Position numbers and translations under genes: made by a program. From positions 1-33,141 of the forward strand of contig JAEEIA010000007.1 in NCBI GenBank assembly GCA_016281125.1: a DNA stretch of 33,141 bases, given 5' to 3'. The first letter of the stretch is position 1, and each line of letters begins with the position of its first letter. This DNA is from Oscillospiraceae bacterium (lineage in GTDB: Bacteria > Bacillota > Clostridia > Oscillospirales > Ruminococcaceae). Under the pieces are notes generated by a model. That model made no database searches. It saw only the letters and a list, made by a program, of their open reading frames with translations, and had not been told where the DNA came from. Shown here piece after piece: positions 24,486 through 32,381 of the stretch.

Positions 24486-26240
24486 ATGAACGAAGCTGCG
24501 GCGATCATCGGCAATGTCACAACGGACGCGCATTTTCATATGCTGTACGCGGATGCGGATTATTTTCACTATTTCGGCGACGATGTGATTTATTCGATCC
24601 TGCGGACAGTGCATGAGGCGGATACGGAGCGCCTGCTGGCGCTTTCGGCCGGACTGCGTGACGGCCAGACTGAGCACACAGCCCTCAGAATGCGCGGAAA
24701 TACCGCAGGCTGGCGCTGGATGCTCGCGGCGGTGACTGCGCACGGCGACGGTGAGCAGCGGCAGTTCCGGCTGCGCATCACGGATGCGGGCGGGATGCAG
24801 CAGGCACTCCTGGAACTGGCTGCGAAAAATACGGAATACCGCTTTTATCTGAACCTGATGCGCGACCTCTCGTTCAGCTACTCGTTTCAGACGCAGCACA
24901 TCCGGCTGACGGCCTTTGACGTCTGCCGCGAGAATGTAATCGCGGACATGCGTCTTGCGGACTGGAAGCAGCAGGCGATTGCGGGCGGCATGGTGGCCGA
25001 GCGGGATATCCCGAAATTTGAAAAGCTCTGCGCCGATATCGAATCCGGTGCGGTTCGCTTTCAGTGTGAGCTGGAAACAAGCGTCTGCTCCCTGGGCAAA
25101 CGGACGGAATACTGTGCGTTCCGGGGCGTGACCTGTTCGGACGCGCCCGGACAGCGCCGCGTGCTCGGTACGGTGGGATTCCTGCACGCGAAATATAAAA
25201 GCAAGGAGCCGGGCTGGCTGATTGAAACCACGCGCGATTCCGCAACCGGTCTGCTGAACAAAAACGCGATCACCGCACATGCCAAGGCCGTGCTTGCGGT
25301 ACAGCCGCAGGATACGGTCAGCCTTGTGCTGCTGACCATCGACGGCTTCCGTGAAATCAACGACCGCTTCGGACACCTGTTCGGGGATGAGGTGCTGTTC
25401 ACGCTCTCGCATATTCTAAAAACGGAAATCGGGACGCGCGGCACCGCGGGACGCATCGGCGGCAGCATGTTTCTGCTCGTGCTGGAGCATATTGCGAACG
25501 AAACGGATCTCCGCAGCATTCTGCGTGCAATCCGTACAAAATTTGAATGGGCTGCGGATGCCGATGCAGCGCAGAAGGGGCCTTTGCATGTGACATGTTC
25601 TATGGGTGCCGCCTGTTATCCGGCGGATGCCAAAACCTACGAGGATCTGTTCCGGCAGGCGGATAAGGCGCTGTATATCGCAAAGGAAAAAGGCCGCAAC
25701 CGCTATATCATCTACGACGTGAAGAAGCACGGCGCGGTTGAGGTCAGCCGGACGCGGGAAATGTCGGATCTTTATGCGGCGGCGCCTGCCCGGACGAATG
25801 CGGGCTTCACCGCGGAGCTGGTGCGCAGCCTGCTGCATGAGAAGCAGGAGATTCTGCCGCTGCTCCAGCGGATCGGGCCGCAGTTCGGGCTGGACGGCAT
25901 CCAGATTTTCACTGCGCCGGATTATAAGGCCGCGTACAGCTGGGGGCATCCCGTCGCGGGCGCCGCGGCGCTGCTGACCGCAGAGCCGTTTTTGCAGCAT
26001 TATACGGAGGATCATATCTGCGTCATTGACAATGCGAATGCGCTGGAAGGGATTGCCGACGACGTCTATCACTGGATGACGGCGGAAAATCTGCTCGGTG
26101 CGGTGCTGTATCTTGCAGAGCGGGACGGCAGACCGTCTGCGGTGATCTCGTTCGGGCTGTTCGGACATTTCCGGAAGTGGAGCACGCCGGATACCGGCCT
26201 GCTGACGGTGATCGGCAGTGCGCTTTCGTCGCTGCTGTAA
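24486..26240 (+). CDS. GGDEF-domain protein with degenerate active site
   Basis: 584 residues, no membrane segment or signal. Residues 1-105 and about 115-240 look like two PAS-like sensory domains (the second starts NTEYRFYLNLMRDLSFSYSF). The GGDEF domain spans about 248-412: it keeps DSATGLLNK (251-259), the metal-site aspartate D286 and GRNRYIIYD at its end, but the active loop reads GGSMF (325-329) instead of GGDEF/GGEEF. Loss of the acidic residues makes cyclase activity unlikely; it may be a GTP or c-di-GMP sensor or a protein scaffold. The C-terminal 150 residues resemble a GAF domain. A weak AAAGGCAGG site precedes the ATG. Confidence 0.85.
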   Translation: MNEAAAIIGNVTTDAHFHMLYADADYFHYFGDDVIYSILRTVHEADTERLLALSAGLRDGQTEHTALRMRGNTAGWRWMLAAVTAHGDGEQRQFRLRITDAGGMQQALLELAAKNTEYRFYLNLMRDLSFSYSFQTQHIRLTAFDVCRENVIADMRLADWKQQAIAGGMVAERDIPKFEKLCADIESGAVRFQCELETSVCSLGKRTEYCAFRGVTCSDAPGQRRVLGTVGFLHAKYKSKEPGWLIETTRDSATGLLNKNAITAHAKAVLAVQPQDTVSLVLLTIDGFREINDRFGHLFGDEVLFTLSHILKTEIGTRGTAGRIGGSMFLLVLEHIANETDLRSILRAIRTKFEWAADADAAQKGPLHVTCSMGAACYPADAKTYEDLFRQADKALYIAKEKGRNRYIIYDVKKHGAVEVSRTREMSDLYAAAPARTNAGFTAELVRSLLHEKQEILPLLQRIGPQFGLDGIQIFTAPDYKAAYSWGHPVAGAAALLTAEPFLQHYTEDHICVIDNANALEGIADDVYHWMTAENLLGAVLYLAERDGRPSAVISFGLFGHFRKWSTPDTGLLTVIGSALSSLL

Positions 26241-26284
26241 GCGTTGGCTGTGGATACCGGAAATACCGCTTGATTCACAAACTG

Positions 26285-26318
26285 AGGGGACGCCCTGCAA
26301 CAGAGGGTGTCCCCTTTT
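26285..26318 (+). terminator. terminator after the GGDEF gene
   Basis: AGGGGACGCCCT pairs with AGGGTGTCCCC, followed by TTTTCT on the plus strand. Confidence 0.8.
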
Positions 26319-26345
26319 CTGATTTGCCCGTCAGAAACACGGCTG

Positions 26346-26966
26346 TTATTTCAGCTTCTCCTGCCAGTTCTCCTGAATGCAGCCGTCCCGGCGGACAGCC
26401 TCCACCGAGCAGCACATCGCATCAAATGCAGCAGCTGTGCCGTGAGCCGTCGCCTTGTAATTGGCCGAGCGATCTCTGCGGATGCCGATGCGCGCAGCCT
26501 CTTCGGCAGCGTCAATGTTTGCACCGAGGAACAGGAACTCCCAGCCTTTTTCCTGTGCCGCACAGATCATCTTCTTGACGTCGGCATAGCTGAACTCGGT
26601 GCTGGAATTCTCCTGACCGTCCGTCGTGATGATGAACAGCGTGTGTGCCGGAACATCCTCCGGGCGCGCATATTTGTGGATCATCTCAATCTGCCTGATG
26701 GCCGCGCCGACAGCGTCCAGCAGTGCCGTACAGCCGCCGACACAGTAATCCCGGTCGGTCATTGCGGGCACCTGCGCAAGCGGCAGACGGTCGTGCAGCA
26801 CCTCATGCTTCGTATCGAACAGCACCGTCGTCACAAACGCTGCGCCGTCCTGTTTTTTCTGCTTTTCGATCATCGAATTGAAGCCGCCGATCGTATCGGG
26901 CTCCAGTCCGCTCATCGAGCCGCTGCGGTCGAGAATAAAGACCATTTCCGTTGTGTTGTTTTTCAT
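26346..26966 (-). CDS. von Willebrand factor A domain protein
   Basis: 206 residues from the ATG at 26966 with AAAGGAGG upstream. It is an almost pure vWA domain with an intact MIDAS: DRSGSMS (13-19), T80 in GGCTALLD, and D116 in TTDGQENSS. No signal peptide, so it acts in the cytoplasm as a metal-dependent protein-binding module; this subfamily resembles TerY-like proteins of stress and tellurite-resistance clusters. It lies 93 bases after the macro-domain gene on the same strand, with no promoter seen between them, so the two are probably co-expressed and functionally linked. Confidence 0.88.
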   Translation of the reverse strand: MKNNTTEMVFILDRSGSMSGLEPDTIGGFNSMIEKQKKQDGAAFVTTVLFDTKHEVLHDRLPLAQVPAMTDRDYCVGGCTALLDAVGAAIRQIEMIHKYARPEDVPAHTLFIITTDGQENSSTEFSYADVKKMICAAQEKGWEFLFLGANIDAAEEAARIGIRRDRSANYKATAHGTAAAFDAMCCSVEAVRRDGCIQENWQEKLK

Positions 26967-27059
26967 GTGAATTCCTCCTTTGGTTTGCGGGCGGATTGTT
27001 TTCTGTATCCTTATCATACCACAAATCAAAAGGGAAATGGTCAACCGGCAGGCGACATT

Positions 27060-28103
27060 TTATTCCGTGCCGAGCAGAGGCTGATCGTACCGGTACAGCG
27101 CGGCATTGATTTTGTCCACGTCATAGATTTTCTCAGTGATGTGATATTCCACGATGATATCAAAGATGCTGCTGTGCGAGAGCGAGAACCCAGCTGTCCG
27201 CAGCAGCGCGTTCGTATCGTCCGGATTCAGCCGCAGTGCAAGTGCAAACGCAAGGACGGTTTCCTTCTTCGGGCGGTAATCCGGATTGGAGCGAATTTTG
27301 GAGAAATGCTGCCGCGAAACATTCGCTTTTTTGTAGCACTCCGCGTCCTTCATGCCGGATTCGTCGATCAGGCGCAGGAGCATCTGAGAAAAGCCCTCAT
27401 CGAGCTGTTTGATGCGCTCTTCCAGCGGTACGGCTGCCTCACAGGCCATGATCGAGGCCGCAGCAGGCGCAGATTCAAGGTGAAAGTCATCCCGTGCGGT
27501 CTTTCTGCGGAATGCCTGTCCGAACCAGTTCTTTGCGGGCCGGGAAGCATTGTCATACGGCGCCGGCTCCAGCGTCTGTTTCAGATAGTGCTCCAGTCCG
27601 GCGAACTGCTCTGCATGATTGCCGTAGCTGCGCCAGTCAAAGGTGATCAGATAAACGTCCAGCTTCGCAAGCTGCGGATGCGCAAGGATCGCCTGCACGG
27701 CTGTTTCCTGCGCAATCTCCCGCGGAAAGCCGTAGATGCCGGAGTCGATCAGGCCGATGCCGATTTTTCTGCACCCGAGCCGGACGGCTTCGTCCAGGCT
27801 GTGCTGATAGCATTCTGCAAGCAGCTCTGTTTCCCGGTGTTGCCCGTCCTGCCAGAACGGCGCTGCCGTGACAATCAGCGTTCTGCATTGCAGCCCGGAA
27901 AGCTGATCGTTCCGGTCAAGGCTTTTGGCCTGTCCGGTTTCGCAGCCGCCGAGTCCTTTCAGGGCTTCGCGCAGGGGGGAACCCGCAGCACTGCCGCATG
28001 CGCCGAACACGCTGCCTCCGGCTTGCAGGGTTTCATCCGCCGCCAGCACGGCCGCATCACACGGGAACCGTGTCAGATCCGTATATAACAGCTTCAAAGA
28101 CAT
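27060..28103 (-). CDS. macro-domain protein with C-terminal HTH-like domain
   Basis: 347 residues from the ATG at 28103, eight bases after GGAGG. Residues 1 to about 160 form a macro domain. CDAAVLAADETLQAGGSVFG corresponds to the usual CDAIVNAAN...GGGGVDGA, and SGIYGFP (121-127) to the S-G-x-Y/F-G-Y-P loop, so ADP-ribose or a related nucleotide is the expected ligand. The asparagine of the NAAN motif is changed (LAAD), which may reduce hydrolase activity and leave binding. A linker of about 50 residues is followed by a helical domain (about 215-345; MKDAECYKKANVSRQHFSKI, NPDDTNALLRTAGFSLSHSS), an HTH-like module known in Clostridia, often as a separate protein. Likely a sensor that reads ADP-ribose or NAD state. 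Confidence 0.8.
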   Translation of the reverse strand: MSLKLLYTDLTRFPCDAAVLAADETLQAGGSVFGACGSAAGSPLREALKGLGGCETGQAKSLDRNDQLSGLQCRTLIVTAAPFWQDGQHRETELLAECYQHSLDEAVRLGCRKIGIGLIDSGIYGFPREIAQETAVQAILAHPQLAKLDVYLITFDWRSYGNHAEQFAGLEHYLKQTLEPAPYDNASRPAKNWFGQAFRRKTARDDFHLESAPAAASIMACEAAVPLEERIKQLDEGFSQMLLRLIDESGMKDAECYKKANVSRQHFSKIRSNPDYRPKKETVLAFALALRLNPDDTNALLRTAGFSLSHSSIFDIIVEYHITEKIYDVDKINAALYRYDQPLLGTE

Positions 28104-28133
28104 CGTATACACCTCCGTGATTCTGATAATTCC

Positions 28134-28162
28134 ATTGTATCATATTCCGCAGCATCCGTCAA
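28134..28162 (-). promoter_or_regulatory. promoter of the macro-vWA unit
   Basis: Minus strand TTGACG (28162-28157), 17 bases, TACAAT (28139-28134). Confidence 0.75.
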
Positions 28163-28322
28163 GCCGCGGCGTGCAGAGCACGCCGCCATATCCCTACGGG
28201 TAAATTGAACGATGCTCTCCCAGCATTCGCCCGATACGCCGCTATTCGCGGCTTCAGTTATGCTGCTTCTCCCAGCCTGATAGAACGCGGCACAAGAGAG
28301 GAGAGGAATAAGGAAAGAGAGT

Positions 28323-28401
28323 CTGAGAGGAAACCTTAAGGGAGGGGAGAGAATAAGCCGCTGGCGGCGCATCTCTCTCCTCCCTTGTGGTTTCCTCTCA
28401 G
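28323..28401. repeat. long imperfect hairpin built from the dispersed repeat core
   Basis: CTGAGAGGAAACC (28323-28335) is the exact reverse complement of 28389-28401, and pairing continues through AAGGGAGG-type blocks to about 28352/28372 with three mismatches: an arm of about 30 bp and a 19-base loop. Both arms carry the same core found once at 22031-22056. The 28113-28744 gap otherwise contains a short palindrome (CGGCGTGC-AGA-GCACGCCG, about 28167-28185), the repeat below and the promoter of the ATP-grasp unit, but no gene that I can support. Confidence 0.8.
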
Positions 28402-28465
28402 GATTCGCGCCCCGCGCCCAGCGAAAATGAACGCAGGACAAACGATAAAGGAATGATGCATAAAG
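28377..28465 (-). repeat. dispersed repeat, copy 2 (inverted relative to copy 1)
   Basis: The reverse complement matches 21966-22056 nearly base for base through GTCCTGCGTTCATTTTCGCT, GGGCGCGGGGCGCG and CCTGAGAGGAAACCACAAGG; the outer ATGCAT end is diverged by small indels. The two copies bracket 6.4 kb (ade to the macro gene). Confidence 0.85.
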
Positions 28466-28655
28466 TTTTTAATAAGCCCCCGTTTAACATTATTGAGAGA
28501 TCAAAACTTCACTTTTCCCAACGAAACGGGGAACAGAAAACCCCGCTGCTGCCGCCGGACACCAATCATTTTTTGCATGGCCGTATCATAAACAAATGCG
28601 AACGGAAATGCCCGCTCCCCTGTAAAAAAATATTGCGCAGGTGCTTGCAGATATA

Positions 28656-28684
28656 TTGACTTTTTTTCACTGATGTTGTAAAAT
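28656..28684 (+). promoter_or_regulatory. promoter of the ATP-grasp pair
   Basis: TTGACT, 17 bases, TAAAAT. A short inverted repeat (AGGTC-GGAT-GACCT, 28694-28707) just downstream could be an operator. Confidence 0.7.
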
Positions 28685-28744
28685 AATAATGATAGGTCGG
28701 ATGACCTGAAACGAACTATATTTTTATGCCGGAGGGTACTGCAT

Positions 28745-29638
28745 ATGGATATTTACAATGGCTGGCTGATCGTCAACAGCTACTACAACCCCGCGAAGTT
28801 CAATTCGCTTTACAGAGTGCTGGAGGAATCCGCCGAAAAGGCCGGGCTGCACTTCTCCAAATGGACATCCGAAGCGCGTCCGACCGTCGTCGGCGCTGCC
28901 GCCAAGGAGCCGAAGCCGAGCTTTGTGCTGTTCTGGGATAAGGACATCCAGCTGGCAAAGGCCATGGAGCTTTCCGGGCTTCGCCTGTTCAACAGCGCAG
29001 AGAGCATTGCGCTGGCAGACGACAAGATGGAAACAGCCCTGAAACTGGCTGCTGCCGGGCTCCCGATTCCGGACACGATTCCCGCCCCGACCTGCTTCCC
29101 CGGCTGCCGCCGCAATCCGGCTTCCGCAGAGCAGGCTGCGCGCATCCTCGGCTGGCCGCTCGTCATCAAGGAGAACAAAGGCAGCTTCGGCGCACAGGTC
29201 TATCTTGCAAACAACAAGGACGAGGCCGCAAAAATCCTCGCGCATATCGGGGAGCATGACTGCCTGTTCCAGCGCTTTATCAAGATCAGCTCCGGCCGTG
29301 ATCTCCGCGTGACGGTCGTCGGCGGCAAGGCCATCTGCGCCATGGAGCGTCAGTCCGCCTCCACCCAGGAATTCCGCTCCAACATCGGCGCGGGCGGAAC
29401 GGCCTCGGCAAAGGCACTGACCCCGCTGGAGGAAAAGCTCGCCGTCGATGCGGCAAACGCACTCGGCCTCGATTTCGCAGGCGTGGATATTCTCTACGGA
29501 CGGGACGAAAACGAGCGCTATATCTGCGAGGTCAATTCCAATCCGCAGCTTCAGAGCACGATCGACACCTGCGGCATCAATCCCGCCACGAATATCATGT
29601 GGCATATCCGCAGCCAGATCAAGGTCGGCGCAGAATGA
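28745..29638 (+). CDS. RimK-like ATP-grasp ligase
   Basis: 297 residues with GGAGGG before the ATG. It has an N-terminal pre-ATP-grasp domain (1-90). The ATP-grasp fold follows, with the ATP-binding lysine K142 and glycine loop GSFG (146-149), the adenine-contact FQRFI, the substrate-loop RSNIGAGGTA, and the metal-binding FAGVDIL (244-250) and EVNSNP (262-267). This arrangement is that of RimK/LysX/MptN-type carboxylate-amine ligases, which join an amino acid, often glutamate, to a carboxylate. The substrate is unknown. The next gene encodes a second ATP-grasp enzyme, starting inside this stop codon. Confidence 0.9.
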   Translation: MDIYNGWLIVNSYYNPAKFNSLYRVLEESAEKAGLHFSKWTSEARPTVVGAAAKEPKPSFVLFWDKDIQLAKAMELSGLRLFNSAESIALADDKMETALKLAAAGLPIPDTIPAPTCFPGCRRNPASAEQAARILGWPLVIKENKGSFGAQVYLANNKDEAAKILAHIGEHDCLFQRFIKISSGRDLRVTVVGGKAICAMERQSASTQEFRSNIGAGGTASAKALTPLEEKLAVDAANALGLDFAGVDILYGRDENERYICEVNSNPQLQSTIDTCGINPATNIMWHIRSQIKVGAE

Positions 29639-30489
29639 GCAGAAAAACAGGGCTTCTGCTTTATACGCCGAAGGATGCCGAACGCAACCGCTGGTTTATT
29701 GAGCAGCTTTGTGCATATGCAGAGGCGGAGGGACTATCTCTCCGCCTCTGTCTTGTTGAGAACGGCAATCCGTTCGTTCCGTTCCGGCAGCATCCGGAGG
29801 CTGCATTTCTCATCAACCGCAGCCGGTTCGGCGGAATCAGCGATTATGCAGAAAACAGGCTGCATATCCCCTGCTTCAACAGTAGATATGTCACCGGCAT
29901 TACCAATTTCAAATACATGACCTACCTTGAACTGCACTGCGATCACGGCGTTCCGATGGCGAAGACCCAGCAGATCAGCATGCACAAGCCGCTGCCGGAG
30001 CTGACCTATCCGCTGGTCGCAAAGCCGCAGAACGGTCACGGCGGTGAAGGCGTGGCATGGATTGAAAATGCAGAACAGCTCGAAGCATACCGTGCAGAAT
30101 TCAATGCGGCGCATCTGGAGCCGACATATCCGTTTCTGGTGCAGGAGCCGGTTGTTCCGGGCTGGGATGTGCGTGTTTATGTGCTTTCCGGGGAGATTTA
30201 TGCGGCGGTTCTGCGCACTTCGGCGGTGGATTTCCGCAGCAATTTTTCGCTGGGCGGACATGCGGAAGTTATTGAGCCGGACGCGGAAATGCGTGAACTG
30301 GTCGCGCAGGTGCAGCGCATCATGCCGCTGGATTTCGCGGGCGTGGATATTCTGAAGCGCAGCGACGGCAGCTATCTGCTCGGGGAGATTGAGGACGCGG
30401 TCGGCTGCCGGATGCTCTATCAGCTGACGGACAAGGATCCTGCGCGGGACTTTATCCGGGCAGTCGCACAGGCACTCAGAAGCCGGTAA
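29635..30489 (+). CDS. second ATP-grasp ligase, diverged
   Basis: 284 residues; the ATG overlaps the previous TGA (ATGA). ATP-grasp features: VAKPQNGHGGEGV (128-140, ATP lysine and glycine loop), the QEPV adenine contact, FRSNFSLGG (200-208, parallel to RSNIGAGG in the first protein), FAGVDIL (234-240) and a terminal EIEDAVGCRM in place of the EVNSNP metal motif. The loss of the N-x-N pattern means the metal site differs. The pair may act in turn on one substrate, or form a heteromer. Related by distant homology to the first gene rather than a recent duplicate. Confidence 0.88.
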   Translation: MSRKTGLLLYTPKDAERNRWFIEQLCAYAEAEGLSLRLCLVENGNPFVPFRQHPEAAFLINRSRFGGISDYAENRLHIPCFNSRYVTGITNFKYMTYLELHCDHGVPMAKTQQISMHKPLPELTYPLVAKPQNGHGGEGVAWIENAEQLEAYRAEFNAAHLEPTYPFLVQEPVVPGWDVRVYVLSGEIYAAVLRTSAVDFRSNFSLGGHAEVIEPDAEMRELVAQVQRIMPLDFAGVDILKRSDGSYLLGEIEDAVGCRMLYQLTDKDPARDFIRAVAQALRSR

Positions 30490-30544
30490 AGCGGATACTT
30501 TTTTAAAGCCCCGATCAGCCGCGCGCCCCTCCCCCGCACTTCTA

Positions 30545-30573
30545 TTGACAAAACAGCGCATCGGCTGTATCAT
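30545..30573 (+). promoter_or_regulatory. promoter of the small unknown gene
   Basis: TTGACA, 17 bases, TATCAT; 29 bases before the ATG at 30602. Confidence 0.75.
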
Positions 30574-30601
30574 AAGAAAAAAACAGAAAAAGGAGCACGG
30601 T

Positions 30602-30979
30602 ATGTTTGCGTTATCCTTCGGGCACGGCAGTTTCAATTATCCGGCATCCGAGCAGTTTATCACCCTTGTCATTGCGCCGAAAACCGGATATTCGTCGGCG
30701 GATGACTTTCTGACCAAAGCATTCGCGTTTCTCAATACCGACGACGATTTCCGCGATGACTGGGACGAAATCCGCCAGAGGAGATGCGATACGCCTGCAT
30801 CGTCAGAGGACATCAGCGAATTGCAGGCGCGTTTCGCCGCGATGAATGAGAAAATCTCCGTGCTGCATGATCCGGTTCTCTCCGCCGTGCATCTCGTCCG
30901 GCCGCAGTGGAACGAGGTCTATATGCTGCTCGAAACCGCATCGGAATACATATTCTATCTCTGGGGCACGACCGCATAA
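30602..30979 (+). CDS. small protein of unknown function
   Basis: 125 residues from the ATG at 30602 (AAAGGAGC site); the open frame upstream overlaps its own promoter and is not coding. Soluble and acidic, with FALSFGHGSFNYPASEQF at the N-terminus, a helical middle and a conserved-looking aromatic C-terminus (ASEYIFYLWGTT). No family recognised. The GNAT gene follows after 32 bases on the same strand and may be co-transcribed. Confidence 0.7.
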   Translation: MFALSFGHGSFNYPASEQFITLVIAPKTGYSSADDFLTKAFAFLNTDDDFRDDWDEIRQRRCDTPASSEDISELQARFAAMNEKISVLHDPVLSAVHLVRPQWNEVYMLLETASEYIFYLWGTTA

Positions 30980-31011
30980 GCGGCTGCCCGCACATATGAT
31001 CGGAGGCTGCA

Positions 31012-31560
31012 ATGCGATACAAGCCGCAAATCATCACAGACAAAACAGGCCGTCCCGTCACGCTCCGGAGCGCCGAACCTTCAGACGCGCAGGATCTGCT
31101 GCGGTATCTGAAAGCCACTGCGGCCGAAACACCGTATCTCGTCCGGGAGGCGGAGGAGATCACGCTCAGCCTTGAACAGGAGGAACGCTTTATCACAGAA
31201 AAGCGCGATGCCGAACGCGAACTCCTGCTGATTGCCGTTTCGGACGGGCAGCACATCGGAAACTGCGCACTGATGGAGATTTCCGGCTGCCGCAGATGCC
31301 ATCACCGCTGCGGCATCGCAATCGCACTGTATCAGTCACACTGCGGCAGAGGCATCGGCCGCGCCATGCTGGAAGCCGTGCTGCAAACAGCAAAACAGCT
31401 CGGCTACGAACAGGCCGAGCTGGAGGTCATCGCGGACAACGAACATGCGATTGCGCTGTACGAATCGCTTGGGTTCGTGAAATACGGCAGAATGCCTGAC
31501 AACGTCCGGTATGCAGACGGCAGCCATGCGGACGCATACTGGATGATGAAAAAGCTGTAA
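31012..31560 (+). CDS. GNAT family N-acetyltransferase
   Basis: 182 residues with the GNAT fold: VTLRSAEPSDAQDLLRYL at the N-terminus, motif A CGIAIALYQSHCGRGIGRAM (the CGRGIG pyrophosphate loop at 111-116 binds acetyl-CoA), and the late ALYESLGFVKYGR block. It transfers an acetyl group to an amine; the acceptor is unknown (RimI-like or small molecule). CGGAGG lies six bases before the ATG. Confidence 0.92.
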   Translation: MRYKPQIITDKTGRPVTLRSAEPSDAQDLLRYLKATAAETPYLVREAEEITLSLEQEERFITEKRDAERELLLIAVSDGQHIGNCALMEISGCRRCHHRCGIAIALYQSHCGRGIGRAMLEAVLQTAKQLGYEQAELEVIADNEHAIALYESLGFVKYGRMPDNVRYADGSHADAYWMMKKL

Positions 31561-31572
31561 CAGGATATGCAA

Positions 31573-31603
31573 AAAGCCCGGAAGCACAGTGCCTCCGGGC
31601 TTT
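31573..31603. terminator. bidirectional terminator between GNAT and DUF4352 genes
   Basis: AAAGCCCGGA pairs with TCCGGGCTTT around an 11-base loop; convergent genes on both sides. Confidence 0.85.
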
Positions 31604-31626
31604 CATACTGCTGTTTTATCACTGCA

Positions 31627-32265
31627 TCAGCCGATCTTCTCGCTGTAATGCGTCAGCTGCTCCTCCGGCAGATCGAACTCGATGGTGTCGTTGGAGTAGT
31701 AGCGGTACGGCGTGTAGATGAGCTTCATCTCATCCCACTTCGTCGGCGCGTAGATATACACATAGCCTTTGACGGTTTCGCCCGGCTTGACCTCCTGGTT
31801 GAAGCTCTTGAGGTCGGAGCCGATCTTGGAGTAATACTTGCGCGCAACGACAGCCGCGGAAACATCGCGGACAGGATTGACAGTGAGTTCGCCGTCAATC
31901 TTCATCTTGAAGTGCGTCAGCGTCTGGCAGTCGATTTTCTTGTCGGTGTTGTTCACAACGGTCATCTCGCAGAGAATGACGCGGTATTCCACCTTGTTGA
32001 CATCATCAATCTCGATGGCGCGGTCAAGCGTGACCGTCAACTTGTTGTCGTAATTGACGGTTTCACCGATCTTTGCAGTCTGCTCGCTGCCAGGAATGTC
32101 CTCGTTGATCGGGTTTTCCGGCACCTCCGGCGTATAGACGCTCTCATAGGCTTCCTCTTCAGCCTTCGGCGCGGGATTGCTTTTGCAGCCGGTCATCGAA
32201 AACGCGGCAGTACATGTAAGTGCAGCTGCAAACACCATCGCAGCATACTGACGGATCTGTTTCAT
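31627..32265 (-). CDS. DUF4352-type lipoprotein
   Basis: 212 residues from the ATG at 32265; an ATG nine bases earlier overlaps the GGAGGA site. Lipoprotein signal with MTGC lipobox (Cys27), a charged Pro/Glu linker (about 28-70), then an immunoglobulin-like domain (KLTVTLDRAIEID, EMTVVNNTDKKIDC, VKPGETVKGYVYI) of the DUF4352 family. Exported and membrane-anchored; the molecular role of the family is unknown. It follows the amidase gene on the same strand but has its own promoter. Confidence 0.88.
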   Translation of the reverse strand: MKQIRQYAAMVFAAALTCTAAFSMTGCKSNPAPKAEEEAYESVYTPEVPENPINEDIPGSEQTAKIGETVNYDNKLTVTLDRAIEIDDVNKVEYRVILCEMTVVNNTDKKIDCQTLTHFKMKIDGELTVNPVRDVSAAVVARKYYSKIGSDLKSFNQEVKPGETVKGYVYIYAPTKWDEMKLIYTPYRYYSNDTIEFDLPEEQLTHYSEKIG

Positions 32266-32323
32266 TGGTATCATTCCTCCGGTTTTATATTCGCATCATG
32301 TCCCTCTCGATGCATACTTTTAT

Positions 32324-32352
32324 ATTATAGCACAGTTTTTCAAAAAAAGCAA
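32324..32352 (-). promoter_or_regulatory. promoter of the DUF4352 lipoprotein gene
   Basis: Minus strand TTGCTT, 17 bases, TATAAT with an extended TGC before the -10 box. Confidence 0.7.
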
Positions 32353-32381
32353 GTGCAGCATGCAGGAAATTCCGCGGCAGA

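Noticed and set aside
26307-28088. 593-codon open frame on the plus strand
   Set aside because: It lies antisense to the vWA and macro-domain genes, whose motifs, ribosome sites and promoter are clear; its product is a Arg/His/Cys-rich shadow translation.
28374-28465. CRISPR-like repeat
   Set aside because: Only two dispersed copies and one hairpin, no regular spacers, no cas genes.
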